Source: Brevibacterium sp. UMB1308A | GTDB taxonomy: Bacteria > Actinomycetota > Actinomycetes > Actinomycetales > Brevibacteriaceae | Direction: 5' to 3' | NCBI RefSeq assembly: GCF_030230605.1 | Contig: NZ_JASPDO010000002.1 | Span: 62,001 to 126,000, forward strand | DNA length: 64,000 nt | Shown: in pieces, positions 9,622-18,816 of the stretch | How the letters are laid out: each line of letters begins with the position of its first letter | Numbering within the stretch: the first letter of the stretch is position 1 | Notes under the pieces: model-generated | Told to the model about the DNA's origin: nothing | Seen by the model: the letters and a program-made list of their open reading frames with translations, nothing else | The model's database searches: none | Made by a program: the position numbers and the translations under genes

Positions 9622-10740
9622 GTGAGTAACGAAGTTGAAATTGGTCGCGGTAAGCGGGGGCGTCGCTCCTATTCTCTTGACGACGTAGCGGTGATTCCCG
9701 CTCGACGAACTCGTGACCCTCAAGACGTTTCGCTGGCATGGCAGATTGACGCCTACCACTTTGAACTCCCGTTCATTGGCGCACCCATGGATTCGGTTGT
9801 CTCACCGGCAACGGCGATTGCATTGGGCAAGTTCGGCGGGCTGGGTGTGTTGGACCTGGAAGGCTTGTGGACTCGCTACGAAGACCCACAGCCGTACCTG
9901 GACGAAATCGCATCGCTTCCAGAAGACCAGGCGACCGTGCGCATGCAAGAAATCTATTCTGAACCGGTCAAGGCTGAGCTCATTACGGCGCGGCTAAAAG
10001 AGATTCGTGAAGCAGGCGTGACAGTTGCTGGGGCGCTTACTCCGCAACGCACGCAAGAGTTTTGGAAGACCGTGGTCGAAGCTGGAGTTGACCTTTTTGT
10101 GATTCGCGGGACCACGGTCTCAGCGGAACACGTCTCAAGCGAAGCTGAACCGCTCAACCTCAAACGCTTCATTTACGAACTCGACGTTCCGGTCATTGTT
10201 GGTGGTGCTGCCACCTACACGGCAAGTCTGCACCTCATGCGTACCGGAGCTGCCGGTGTTCTCGTTGGTTTTGGTGGCGGTGCCGCATCAACTACCCGCC
10301 GTACTTTGGGAATTCACGTTCCCATGGCTACCGCGATTGCCGATGTTCACGCAGCTCGCCGAGACTACATGGACGAATCGGGTGGGCGCTATGTCCACGT
10401 GATTGCTGACGGTGGTTTGGGCACATCGGGTGACATTGTTAAGGCATTTGCGATGGGTGCCGACGCCGTGATGCTCGGTTCTACCTTGTCGAGGGCAGAA
10501 GAAGCTCCGGGACAAGGTTTCCACTGGGGAGCCGAAGCTCACCACCCGCACTTGCCGCGTGGTCGGCGGGTAGAGATGGGAACCGTTGCGCCACTTGAGC
10601 AGCTACTTTTTGGACCCGGCCACTCCGCAGTGGGCGAGGTCAACCTGGCTGGCGCACTGCGGCGGTCCATGGCGACCACCGGGTACTTGGACCTCAAGGA
10701 GTTCCAGCGCGTCGACGTGACGGTCGCTCCGTACGTTTAA
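9622..10740 (+). CDS. guaB3: GuaB3-family IMP dehydrogenase-related protein
   Basis: The GTG start at 9622 follows AAAGG. At 372 residues it is an IMPDH-type barrel without CBS domains. The loop that carries the catalytic Cys in IMPDH reads GFGGGAASTTRRTLG here, so the Cys is absent at the aligned place. Phosphate-binding segments (HVIADGGLGTSGDIVKA, GADAVMLGS) remain. Actinobacteria commonly carry this paralogue near guaB/guaA; its activity differs between lineages and cannot be inferred. A palindrome ACCCTTAAAGGGT (9611-9623) overlaps the start codon. Confidence 0.88.
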   Translation: MSNEVEIGRGKRGRRSYSLDDVAVIPARRTRDPQDVSLAWQIDAYHFELPFIGAPMDSVVSPATAIALGKFGGLGVLDLEGLWTRYEDPQPYLDEIASLPEDQATVRMQEIYSEPVKAELITARLKEIREAGVTVAGALTPQRTQEFWKTVVEAGVDLFVIRGTTVSAEHVSSEAEPLNLKRFIYELDVPVIVGGAATYTASLHLMRTGAAGVLVGFGGGAASTTRRTLGIHVPMATAIADVHAARRDYMDESGGRYVHVIADGGLGTSGDIVKAFAMGADAVMLGSTLSRAEEAPGQGFHWGAEAHHPHLPRGRRVEMGTVAPLEQLLFGPGHSAVGEVNLAGALRRSMATTGYLDLKEFQRVDVTVAPYV

Positions 10741-10767
10741 GAGGGTTTATAAGGGAACTGTCACTGT

Positions 10768-11577
10768 ATGTTGCGTTTGGCTTTCACGCCCAGATGGATC
10801 GGGAGGTTTGTTCTTGTTCTTGCTTTAGCAACTGCTTTTGTCTTCCTGTCCATGTGGCAGGTAGACCGCGCGCAACACAAGAACGATGTGCAAACCAGTG
10901 CGTACGCCGATGACAAAACCCCGCTGAATGAGGTTGTTTCGGCTCAAGTTCCCATGCCCTCGCGTGACACCGACCGTCTGGTAGAAGTCAGTGGATCCTA
11001 TGTTCCTGAAGCCACAGTGCTCGTTGAAGGGCGTCACCAGAACGGGCAAGCTGGCTTCTGGGTTGTCACCATGTTCACCGTTGATAACGCGCAACTGGGA
11101 GGCGGGCTCAGCGGAGATAAACCCGTTGCGATCCCTGTTGTCCGTGGGTTTACCGCTGATGAGGCGACCGCGCGTAACTCGCAGGCTCCGTCAGGCACAC
11201 ACACGCTCGTTGCTCGGATTGGTCCCACCGAAGCCCCCGAACCCTCTGTGGGTGTGAAGGTCGTAACCACGGTTTCTACCGCGCAGCTCGTGAATTATTT
11301 TGACGTTTATTCGTATGGCGCCATGCTGTTTCCGGAACCGGATCAGCGTGCTCAAGCCTCAGGGCCCGAACTCGAACACGTGACGTTCCATGCGCAAGAA
11401 TCCGGTGGCTTGGATGTGCAATCAGCCTTCTACGCAGTGGAATGGCTAGTGTTTGCTGGATTCGCGTTTTATATTTGGTGGCGACTCTTGCGCGACGAAT
11501 ACCGCAGGCAAACAAAAGACGAGCACCAGCACTTCATTGTTGTAAAAAAGCCAGGCCAAAAGAACCTGGGCAACTAG
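10768..11577 (+). CDS. SURF1 family cytochrome oxidase assembly protein
   Basis: 269 residues with an N-terminal membrane segment after LAFTPRWIGR and the SURF1 hallmark FLSMWQVDRAQ. An extracytoplasmic domain follows with VEGRHQNGQAGFWVV and PVVRGF elements, then a second membrane segment (FYAVEWLVFAGFAFYIWW). SURF1 assists haem a insertion into aa3-type cytochrome c oxidase. It is followed 30 bp later by a DUF3817 gene. Confidence 0.88.
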   Translation: MLRLAFTPRWIGRFVLVLALATAFVFLSMWQVDRAQHKNDVQTSAYADDKTPLNEVVSAQVPMPSRDTDRLVEVSGSYVPEATVLVEGRHQNGQAGFWVVTMFTVDNAQLGGGLSGDKPVAIPVVRGFTADEATARNSQAPSGTHTLVARIGPTEAPEPSVGVKVVTTVSTAQLVNYFDVYSYGAMLFPEPDQRAQASGPELEHVTFHAQESGGLDVQSAFYAVEWLVFAGFAFYIWWRLLRDEYRRQTKDEHQHFIVVKKPGQKNLGN

Positions 11578-11607
11578 CGCTTCGCTAGCTATTGGAGAGG
11601 ACATACC

Positions 11608-12063
11608 GTGCAGGATCCGCAAGACCAGCGACCCGAGTTTGACGAACACGCGCATGACCCGGAAACCGTATTTACGGTCTCACGTTACACCTCGGCACGT
11701 AATGCGGAACGTTTTTACCGTGTCATGGCCCTCATCACGGGGACCATGCTGATGATTCTGACGCTTGAAATGATCTACAAGTACATCATTACCCCGCTCA
11801 TGGGTGGTGATCCTTCAACCGCACTCCTCATTGGAAACTTCAACTTAGGAGCCGCGATCGCGATCTGCCACGGGTGGTGCTACGTGGTGTACTTGGTGGC
11901 GAGCTGGTGGCTGAACTCCTCTATGAAGTGGTCGCTACGCCGGATGCTCGTGTTGGCTCTTGCCGGTGTTGTTCCCGTCATGTCGTTTATCTGGGAACGC
12001 AAGGTACACCATGAGGTAGAACGGCGTTTAGACGAAGCTGTTGTCATTGCGCCAGCAGATTAA
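11608..12063 (+). CDS. DUF3817 integral membrane protein
   Basis: The GTG start at 11608 has GGAGAGG upstream. The 151-residue protein has three hydrophobic segments. It shows the pattern of actinobacterial DUF3817 proteins: a YRVMALITGTMLMILTLEMI helix, a central CHGWCYVVYLVA segment and WERKVHHEV at the end. Such genes are commonly found next to SURF1 and guaA in actinobacteria. Function is unknown. Confidence 0.8.
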   Translation: MQDPQDQRPEFDEHAHDPETVFTVSRYTSARNAERFYRVMALITGTMLMILTLEMIYKYIITPLMGGDPSTALLIGNFNLGAAIAICHGWCYVVYLVASWWLNSSMKWSLRRMLVLALAGVVPVMSFIWERKVHHEVERRLDEAVVIAPAD

Positions 12064-12096
12064 ATTCTCCCCGTGTTAGCTCGATAGGATAACGGT

Positions 12097-13677
12097 ATGC
12101 AACCTTCAATTCCCACTGCTTCGCGCCCCGTTCTGGTGGTGGATTTCGGAGCACAGTACGCCCAGCTGATCGCACGCCGTGTTCGTGAAGCCGGCTTGTT
12201 CTCTGAAGTCATCCCGCACACTGCTCCTGCTCAAGATTTTGTGGACCGGAATCCAGTGGCCATTGTGCTTTCTGGTGGACCGTCTTCTGTCTACGCTGAA
12301 GGGGCTCCCCGTTTGGATCCCGAGGTGTTTGAACTGGGTGTTCCCATGTTCGGCATCTGTTATGGGTTCCAGTCAATGGCACACAACCTGGGTGGCAAAG
12401 TTGCCCACACAGGATCCCGGGAGTATGGATCAACGCCACTGACCGTGGCAGGGTCCTCGCAGCTACTAGACGGCCAGCCAGAAAACCAAACGGTGTGGAT
12501 GTCGCACTCGGACTCGGTGGCTGAAGCCCCTGAAGGGTTCACCGTTGTCGCATCCACCCCAGGTGCACCCGTTGCTGCGTTCGAATGTGCTGAACGCAAG
12601 CTCGCCGGTGTGCAGTGGCACCCGGAAGTGCTCCACTCCGAGTATGGTCAGGCAACCCTTGAGAACTTCCTGCACTCGATCGCAGGTCTCGAACCAACGT
12701 GGACTGCCGGAAATGTCATCGACGAACAGGTCGAATTGATCCGCCAACAGGTGGGGGACAAGCAGGTGATCTGCGCGCTGTCCGGTGGCGTTGACTCCGC
12801 AGTTGCGGCCGCTCTGGTTCAAAAAGCAGTGGGCGATCAGCTCACGTGCGTTTTTGTTGACCACGGTCTGTTGCGCAAGGACGAACGCAAACAGGTCGAA
12901 CAAGACTATGTGGCCTCAACGGGTGTGCGTCTAGTGACGGTTGACGCCGCCGATCAGTTCTTGAACGAACTGGCTGGCGTCACGGATCCTGAAACGAAAC
13001 GCAAAATCATTGGGCGTGAATTCATTCGCGTATTTGAAACAGCTGCTGCTGACTTGGTTGCCCAGTCACGCAACGACGCTGAGCCCATCGAGTTTTTGGT
13101 CCAGGGCACGCTGTACCCAGACGTGGTGGAATCCGGAGGTGGCTCTGGCACCGCCAACATCAAGAGCCACCACAACGTAGGCGGCCTGCCCGAAGACTTG
13201 CAGTTCACGCTAGTCGAACCTCTGCGTGCGCTGTTTAAAGACGAAGTCCGTGCGATTGGTCGCGAACTTGGCTTGCCTGAAGTTATTGTGGGTCGCCAGC
13301 CGTTCCCAGGCCCTGGTTTGGGCATTCGCATTATTGGCGAAGTGACCCGTGACCGCCTCGATGTACTCCGTGAAGCAGACGCAATTGCCCGCGAAGAGCT
13401 GACGCGAGCAGGAATGGACGACAGCATTTGGCAGTGCCCCGTTGTGCTCCTTGCCGATGTGCGTTCGGTGGGTGTGCAGGGCGACGGCCGTACCTACGGC
13501 CACCCGGTTGTTTTGCGTCCGGTGTCCAGTGAAGATGCCATGACGGCTGACTGGACTCGCGTGCCATACGATGTGCTTTCCACGATTTCTAACCGCATCA
13601 CCAACGAAGTGGACGAAATCAACCGTGTGGTTCTCGACATCACGTCGAAGCCGCCGGGCACGATCGAGTGGGAGTAA
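12097..13677 (+). CDS. guaA: GMP synthase (glutamine-hydrolysing)
   Basis: 526 residues in two parts. The class I glutamine amidotransferase has its nucleophile Cys in MFGICYGFQ, with His and Glu in [10 protein letters not shown]. The synthetase follows, with the PP-loop [14 protein letters not shown], and ends in the dimerisation domain KPPGTIEWE. It converts XMP to GMP, following GuaB. A TAGGAT -10-like box sits 6-12 bases before the ATG, so the transcript may have a very short leader. Confidence 0.97.
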   Translation: MQPSIPTASRPVLVVDFGAQYAQLIARRVREAGLFSEVIPHTAPAQDFVDRNPVAIVLSGGPSSVYAEGAPRLDPEVFELGVPMFGICYGFQSMAHNLGGKVAHTGSREYGSTPLTVAGSSQLLDGQPENQTVWMSHSDSVAEAPEGFTVVASTPGAPVAAFECAERKLAGVQWHPEVLHSEYGQATLENFLHSIAGLEPTWTAGNVIDEQVELIRQQVGDKQVICALSGGVDSAVAAALVQKAVGDQLTCVFVDHGLLRKDERKQVEQDYVASTGVRLVTVDAADQFLNELAGVTDPETKRKIIGREFIRVFETAAADLVAQSRNDAEPIEFLVQGTLYPDVVESGGGSGTANIKSHHNVGGLPEDLQFTLVEPLRALFKDEVRAIGRELGLPEVIVGRQPFPGPGLGIRIIGEVTRDRLDVLREADAIAREELTRAGMDDSIWQCPVVLLADVRSVGVQGDGRTYGHPVVLRPVSSEDAMTADWTRVPYDVLSTISNRITNEVDEINRVVLDITSKPPGTIEWE

Positions 13678-13709
13678 TCCTGCGGGGCAAAGTGCCCAGT
13701 TGCATCTCC

Positions 13710-13722
13710 TGAACACTGTTCA
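13710..13722. promoter_or_regulatory. BioQ-like operator upstream of bioY
   Basis: TGAACACTGTTCA is a perfect TGAAC-N3-GTTCA palindrome, the form reported for the actinobacterial TetR-type biotin regulator BioQ. It lies between a TTGCAT -35-like box (13700-13705) and a GTTACA/TACACT -10-like box (13723-13730), so a bound repressor would block the promoter. The regulator gene itself is not in the window. Confidence 0.65.
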
Positions 13723-13739
13723 GTTACACTAGGTGAGAT

Positions 13740-13758
13740 TTCACCCAAGGTGGGTGAA
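13740..13758 (+). promoter_or_regulatory. Hairpin in the bioY leader
   Basis: TTCACCCA (13740-13747) and TGGGTGAA (13751-13758) form a perfect 8-bp inverted repeat with a 3-nt loop, between the predicted promoter and the AAGGAG ribosome site of bioY. It could be a second operator or an mRNA hairpin near the ribosome site. Confidence 0.45.
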
Positions 13759-13779
13759 CCTGTGTACAAGGAGAACTAC

Positions 13780-14388
13780 GTGTCTACTTCCACCGCGCCT
13801 GAAACACGCCGTGCACCACAGCCGCGCAGCGTAGGGATGGATGTTGCATATATTGCCGTTTTCGCTGCCCTCATTTGGGTGTCTGCGCTCATTCCACCTA
13901 TCCCTGTTGGTGGAGTCGGCGTTCCGATCACGGTGCAGACCCTCACGATCGCCATCACCGGAATGGTCTTGGGAGCATGGCGCGGGTTCGCGGCAACCGG
14001 TCTGTACATCGTGCTGGGCCTGATCGGGTTGCCCGTGTTCGCTGGCGGCTCGGGAGGTCTGGGTGCTCTCGCCGGCCCCAGCGCGGGCTACCTGGTATCC
14101 TTCCCGTTCTTTGCTGGTCTCATTGGTCTGTTGGCTCAGATTTCAGTGAAGAAACTGACCGGTGTGAAACTGTGGCTGGCTCTTGTGGGTGCGGCTCTGG
14201 TCGCTCGTTACCTCATCGTGTGGCCGATTGGCGCTTTCGGTATTCACCTCAACGCTGGAGCCCCACTTGAAGCGGCCTTCCTCGCAGATATCCCGTTCTG
14301 GCCAGGCGACTTGGTGAAGAACATCCTCGCCGGTGCTATTGCGCTCATGATCCACCGCGCATTCCCCACCGTGCTGGTGCGCCGGTGA
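13780..14388 (+). CDS. bioY: Biotin transporter S component BioY
   Basis: Start at the GTG at 13780 behind AAGGAG; the in-frame GTG at 13750 lies in the leader. The 202-residue membrane protein has six hydrophobic segments. BioY motifs are GVPITVQTLTIAITGMVLG, then GLIGLPVFAGGSGG, then GPSAGYLVSFPF. It binds biotin and docks on the ECF module encoded by the next two genes. The stop overlaps the ATPase start (GTGA). Confidence 0.95.
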   Translation: MSTSTAPETRRAPQPRSVGMDVAYIAVFAALIWVSALIPPIPVGGVGVPITVQTLTIAITGMVLGAWRGFAATGLYIVLGLIGLPVFAGGSGGLGALAGPSAGYLVSFPFFAGLIGLLAQISVKKLTGVKLWLALVGAALVARYLIVWPIGAFGIHLNAGAPLEAAFLADIPFWPGDLVKNILAGAIALMIHRAFPTVLVRR

Positions 14389-15080
14389 TCACTTTCGACG
14401 GCGCACGCGTTGCGATCGACGAAGTCGGAGGGCCCGAAAGGGTCCTCCTGGACACCACCTCGGTCACGCTGACACAGCCAATGACGTCAGTCATTGGCCC
14501 CAACGGATCGGGCAAAACTACGTTCCTTCAGATGATCAACGGTCTGATGACGCCCACCTCGGGCGATGTTCGCGTAGGCGAACTCAGCGTCACCCAAAAC
14601 CTCAAGGACGTACGCAAGCGAGTGGGGTTCGTCTTCAGCGACCCCGCGGCCCAGCTTGTCATGCCCACGGTGGTCGAAGACGTGCAGCTGTCCTTGCGCC
14701 ACCTGCCCAAGGCTGAACGCAAACCGGCGGCGATGGCCATGCTCACCGAACTGGGCGTAGAAGACCTGGCCAGCCGTTCCGTCTACGAACTGTCTGGCGG
14801 GCAACGCCAGTTGGTCGCCTTGGCAACTGTGTTGGCGGTAGACCCTGAGGTTTTGGTGCTCGATGAGCCGGCGACGCTCCTGGACTTGAAGAACACGCTT
14901 CTGCTGCGGCGCACGCTGCGTGATCTGGTGGACCGGCGCGGGGTTCAGGTGGTGTTTTCTACCCACGACCTGGACTTCGCTTTGGACGGGCATGAGTGCG
15001 TGTTTATCGACGGCGGCCAGGTGTGTGGCAAGGGCGCCCCGGCCGAGGTCGTTGCCGAGTACCGAGCGAGTGTCGCATGA
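14385..15080 (+). CDS. ECF transporter ATPase (BioM type)
   Basis: 231 residues with Walker A GPNGSGKTT, the Q-loop region VFSDPAAQLVMPTV, the signature LSGGQRQLVA, Walker B VLVLDEPATLLD and the switch His in FSTHDLD. It energises biotin uptake with BioY and the EcfT protein. Both ends overlap neighbouring reading frames, so the three products are probably made in step. Confidence 0.92.
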   Translation: MITFDGARVAIDEVGGPERVLLDTTSVTLTQPMTSVIGPNGSGKTTFLQMINGLMTPTSGDVRVGELSVTQNLKDVRKRVGFVFSDPAAQLVMPTVVEDVQLSLRHLPKAERKPAAMAMLTELGVEDLASRSVYELSGGQRQLVALATVLAVDPEVLVLDEPATLLDLKNTLLLRRTLRDLVDRRGVQVVFSTHDLDFALDGHECVFIDGGQVCGKGAPAEVVAEYRASVA

Positions 15081-15691
15081 GGCGTCGGCAACAGTTTTTG
15101 GGTGTGTGCTCGCCCCGCCGTGGGTGGTTGCACACGGCCCCTGTGGGCCTGAAGTTCGCGTCACTGACGGTGTTGACGCTGGTGGTGATGCTTGCCCGTA
15201 ATCCCTTTGTGAACGCTGGCCTCATCGTGCTGCTGGTGATCATTGGATTAACGGCCAGAATGAGCCTGAGGCAGATTCTGGGACCCATTCGACGCATGTG
15301 GCTGATCTTTGTGTTGTTGGTGGTCTTCCATGTGTTCTTGAGTGACTGGTGGAACGCCGCACGCATCATCACGGTGATGATCACGTGCGTGGTGGGTGCA
15401 CAGATCTTCATGCTGTCCACGCCTCTGTCTGTTCTGTTGGACCTTTTCAGCATGTTGGTGAAGCCGTTGAAGTTTATAGGTGTCCGCCCACAGGTGCCAG
15501 CGCTTGCGGCAGCGATTGCGGTGCGCAGCGTTTCCTACTTGGCTGACTTGGCTGACACAGCGAAGGATGCCGCCAGTGCACGCGGATTAGAAAACGACAT
15601 TCGCGCACGCACCGTGCCGGTGATGTTAGGTGCCGTGAAGTACGCGCAGGACACCGGGCGGGCGCTTGAAGCCCGCGGGATTCTGGATTAG
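15077..15691 (+). CDS. ECF transporter transmembrane protein EcfT (BioN type)
   Basis: The ATG start at 15077 overlaps the ATPase stop (ATGA). The 204-residue protein has four to five membrane segments, and two coupling-helix motifs with the Ala-Arg-Gly core, KDAASARGLE and ALEARGIL, that contact the ATPases. It completes the BioY-BioM-BioN transporter. Its last codon overlaps the stop of the convergent mannosyltransferase gene. Confidence 0.9.
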   Translation: MRRRQQFLGVCSPRRGWLHTAPVGLKFASLTVLTLVVMLARNPFVNAGLIVLLVIIGLTARMSLRQILGPIRRMWLIFVLLVVFHVFLSDWWNAARIITVMITCVVGAQIFMLSTPLSVLLDLFSMLVKPLKFIGVRPQVPALAAAIAVRSVSYLADLADTAKDAASARGLENDIRARTVPVMLGAVKYAQDTGRALEARGILD

Positions 15692-16863
15692 CTGACGCGG
15701 TCCTGTGCCCAGCGAGGAGCCCCGATGAGCGACCGGCCAATCACCTGGGGCGCAGGAGAATCGATCGCTGCGGCGTAGTGACCTACAAGCTGTGAGCACA
15801 CGCTCTTCCACGTGCGACCCAGAACCACCTTGCGGGCCGCTTCACCGAACGCTGCGCGCTTAGCGTCATCGCCCACCAGGTCACGGACGTGGTCTTCCAT
15901 CGCGGTGAGGTCGCCAGGTGTGTACAGCCACCCGGTACGGGAGTGGTCGACCAAATCCAGTGGGCCACCTCGGGCGGGGGCAACCACGGGCACGGCACTT
16001 GCCATTGCCTCCTGGATGGTCTGGCAGAACGTTTCAAACTCACCGGGGGACACCATGACGTCGAAGCTCGCAACCGCCTGTGCCAGGGCGGCACCGCCCA
16101 AAAAGCCAGTGAAAACAGCGTCAGGCAGAAGTTGTTGCAAACGAGCGCGCTGCGGTCCTTCACCCACGATGACCAACTGAACGTTAGGGATGTTGCCCAG
16201 TCGAACCAAATCCTCGACCTGCTTCTCGACTGCCAGACGTCCCACAAAACCAACGATCTTCTTGCCCGCAGGGGACATGCGCGCCCGCCACTCTTCCGAA
16301 CGGTGGCTGGGGTCAAAGCGGGTCGAGTCAACACCTCGGGCCCACAAACGCACATCAGCCACTCCGTGACTGTGCAACTGGTCGATGGTGAACGACGATG
16401 GGGCAAGAGTCAGGGATGCGTGCTGGTGGATGTTGCGCACGTGGTTCCACATGAGGTTCTCCACCCCACGCAGACCGTAGCGTGCGGCATAAGCAGGTAC
16501 TTCAGTCTGGTAGACAGCTACCGAGGGGATGCCCAGGTCCTGTGCTGCGAGCACTCCGCGCCATCCAAGGACGAACGGGGAGGCTAGGTGGACGACGTCG
16601 GGGTCGTAGTCAGCCAAAATGCGACGGATACGAGGGACACCGCCGGGGGCAACGCGAACCTTGCGATACTTAGGCATCGCAAAAGAGGGCACTCGAACAA
16701 TTCGAGCGCCCGAAAGTTCAGTGGGGGAGTCGTGACGAGTTCCAGGAGCGATCACGATGACGTCGTCACCGCGTTCCGCTAAGTGTTCAAGGACTCGGAC
16801 AACCGTGTGGACCACGCCGTTGGTCTGGGGCAAGAAGGACTCAGCAATAATCGCAACTCTCAC
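15688..16863 (-). CDS. GT4 glycosyltransferase, probable GDP-mannose-dependent alpha-mannosyltransferase
   Basis: 391 residues, GTG start. It has a GT-B fold: N-terminal AESFLPQTNGVVHTVVRVLEH, a GFVGRLAVEKQVEDLV strand opening the nucleotide-sugar domain, and the EX7E-type region PGEFETFCQTIQEAMASAVP. It most resembles the actinobacterial MgtA/PimB' mannosyltransferases that act on lipid-linked acceptors of the envelope. Acceptor and donor are inferred from the family. Confidence 0.8.
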   Translation of the reverse strand: MRVAIIAESFLPQTNGVVHTVVRVLEHLAERGDDVIVIAPGTRHDSPTELSGARIVRVPSFAMPKYRKVRVAPGGVPRIRRILADYDPDVVHLASPFVLGWRGVLAAQDLGIPSVAVYQTEVPAYAARYGLRGVENLMWNHVRNIHQHASLTLAPSSFTIDQLHSHGVADVRLWARGVDSTRFDPSHRSEEWRARMSPAGKKIVGFVGRLAVEKQVEDLVRLGNIPNVQLVIVGEGPQRARLQQLLPDAVFTGFLGGAALAQAVASFDVMVSPGEFETFCQTIQEAMASAVPVVAPARGGPLDLVDHSRTGWLYTPGDLTAMEDHVRDLVGDDAKRAAFGEAARKVVLGRTWKSVCSQLVGHYAAAIDSPAPQVIGRSLIGAPRWAQDRVS

Positions 16864-17046
16864 ACCAGCATTAGAGCCTAGTGAAGTAACATGAAAACGG
16901 TGTCAGTACGAACAATGGCTAACTAAACGGTAAACTTAACCACTGGGTAACTAACGTGACGACTGAACGAAGCGCTCGATGCTCGGTCGGAGCCGTTGAT
17001 ATCCGTGCATGTCCGTTGAAAAGTCGTTGAACTAAAGGAGCAGACA

Positions 17047-17745
17047 GTGACGTGGGCTTTGGCGATCCTCTTGATTGTCTTGGTCATTGTTGCTGGTGTG
17101 GCGATTGGCCTGGTTGTCCGCAATAACCAGCTGTCACTTGCTCGCGACCTGTGCCTCGAAGCACTGCGCCAAGTGAATGTGCAACGTGAACAGAGGCACG
17201 CGCTCGTGCCAGAATTTGTGAGCCTCGCACGCTCATGCCGGGATAACGACAGTAAACGTAACGGTGTCGCTGGCGCTTCAGTTGAACGGTGTGACGAAGC
17301 AGGGCGCGAACTCTCCGCCGCCCTCACTCAAGCAGTGTCGGTAGGTACGGAAGAACCTGCCACCCCAGGTGACACAACGGCCAGTGTAGGGCCAGCGGAA
17401 GACCAACTCACCTCGGCCATTGACACATTAGCGCGCGCCGCCCGCGTGCAAGGCGACGTTACGGACACCGACGAAACATGCCGCATCCAGATCCATGACC
17501 TCTACGAGCACCTCCTCATGGTCGAACACCGCCTGTCAGCCGCCGTGCGCTACTACAACCTGGTGGTAACGCAGTATTCGACGATGCGTTCCTCGTGGGT
17601 ATCCCGACCACTGACGGGCGTGTACCGGAAGTTCGCCCACATCGCATACACGCCCAACGACTTTTCCGAAAACGTGCCCAACACGCTGCGAGTGCCAGAA
17701 CGCGAAAAAGGAACAGGCTACCGGCCAGGAAGCGTGTTCGGCTAA
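17047..17745 (+). CDS. LemA family protein
   Basis: The GTG start follows AAAGGAG. The 232-residue protein has an N-terminal membrane segment (WALAILLIVLVIVAGVAIGL) and a cytoplasmic-type helical domain. LemA marks are VNVQREQRHALVPEFVSLAR near residue 40 and LSAAVRYYNLVVTQYSTMR near residue 175. An acidic Pro/Thr-rich stretch lies between. LemA proteins are of unclear function. The truA start directly follows its stop, with no spacer. Confidence 0.8.
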   Translation: MTWALAILLIVLVIVAGVAIGLVVRNNQLSLARDLCLEALRQVNVQREQRHALVPEFVSLARSCRDNDSKRNGVAGASVERCDEAGRELSAALTQAVSVGTEEPATPGDTTASVGPAEDQLTSAIDTLARAARVQGDVTDTDETCRIQIHDLYEHLLMVEHRLSAAVRYYNLVVTQYSTMRSSWVSRPLTGVYRKFAHIAYTPNDFSENVPNTLRVPEREKGTGYRPGSVFG

Positions 17746-18657
17746 GTGACGGCTCGCAATACAGAAGAATCAGGCCAACCGGATCCTCCACACCAACGTT
17801 TCCGGATCGACTTGGGGTACGTGGGCACCAACTTCCACGGGTGGGCGCTCCAACCTCATCTGCGGACCGTGCAAGGGGAACTCGAAACCGCGCTCGCCCG
17901 GATCCTCAGCACCCCCGTTCGCGTGACGGTGGCCGGCCGTACGGATGCCGGCGTGCACGCGCGCAGACAGGTCGTTCACGTGGACATTCCGCACACCGAC
18001 TTTCCGCGGTTGGTGGGGCAACCTCGGGCGCGGGGTGAGCAGCGAACGCCGGAGCGGGGATTGACATCCCGGTTGCGCGGTGTGCTTGCCCATCAGGACG
18101 CCAGTGACATTGTGATCCACGGGGTGACGGCTGTGCATTCTGATTTTGATGCCCGGTTTTCTGCCTTGTGGCGTTCCTACACCTACCGGCTGGCTGATCC
18201 CCAGGCTTTTACCGACCCGCTGACCGCAGCTTTCACCGTGGAGCACCGGGCGGAGTTAGACGTTGCTGCGATGAGTGCAGCTGCCCAGCAGGTGTGCGGC
18301 CTACGCAACTTCTTGCCATTCTGTAAGCCACGCGAAGGTTCGACAACAATCCGCACATTGGAAGAACTCCGGGTGGAGCGCGATGGCAACGGTGTGGTCG
18401 AGCTTTTCTTCCGCGCAGACGCCTTTTGTCACCACATGGTGCGCGCCCTGGTGGGTGGGCTCGTCAAAGTGGGGGAAGGTAAGTGGGAACCGGGCAGGTT
18501 GGCTGACATGTGTGAAGAAGCCGGCCGAGGTGGTTCCGACTTCCCGATGTTTGTCTTCCCAGCGCACGGATTAGTTTTGGAAGGCGTGGGATATCCCGAA
18601 CCTGGTGAGTGGGCTGTGCGCAATCAGCAAACCCGCGCGCGGAGGGACGCTGAGTAG
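17746..18657 (+). CDS. truA: tRNA pseudouridine(38-40) synthase
   Basis: The GTG start abuts the lemA stop. The 303-residue protein makes pseudouridine in the anticodon arm of tRNA. The catalytic Asp is in AGRTDAGVHARRQVVHVD; earlier LGYVGTNFHGWALQP and later FCHHMVRALVGGLVKVG are TruA marks. A 20-residue insertion (about residues 90-110, Arg/Gly/Glu-rich) is seen, as in some actinobacterial TruA proteins. Confidence 0.95.
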   Translation: MTARNTEESGQPDPPHQRFRIDLGYVGTNFHGWALQPHLRTVQGELETALARILSTPVRVTVAGRTDAGVHARRQVVHVDIPHTDFPRLVGQPRARGEQRTPERGLTSRLRGVLAHQDASDIVIHGVTAVHSDFDARFSALWRSYTYRLADPQAFTDPLTAAFTVEHRAELDVAAMSAAAQQVCGLRNFLPFCKPREGSTTIRTLEELRVERDGNGVVELFFRADAFCHHMVRALVGGLVKVGEGKWEPGRLADMCEEAGRGGSDFPMFVFPAHGLVLEGVGYPEPGEWAVRNQQTRARRDAE

Positions 18658-18742
18658 TGCGGAATTGGGCGGTGAACGGGCGCTGAGTCACGGTCGTGAG
18701 ATTTTGCGCTCGGCTCACATAATTTACTCAGTTATTGCTCTG

Positions 18743-18764
18743 GTTTACCTCAAGTTCACGCTGC
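18743..18764 (+). promoter_or_regulatory. Candidate PHO box before the 5'-nucleotidase gene
   Basis: Two 11-nt direct repeat units, GTTTACCTCAA and GTTCACGCTGC, match the form of actinobacterial PhoP sites (GTTCACC-type units at 11-nt spacing). A weaker GTTATTG unit lies upstream at 18731. They sit 50-75 bp before the start of a nucleotidase gene, which would fit phosphate control. The assignment is inferred from pattern and context. Confidence 0.4.
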
Positions 18765-18816
18765 GCTGATAGACATTGAGAGCATTTGTTAATTTCACTC
18801 CCTTGATGAGGACATT

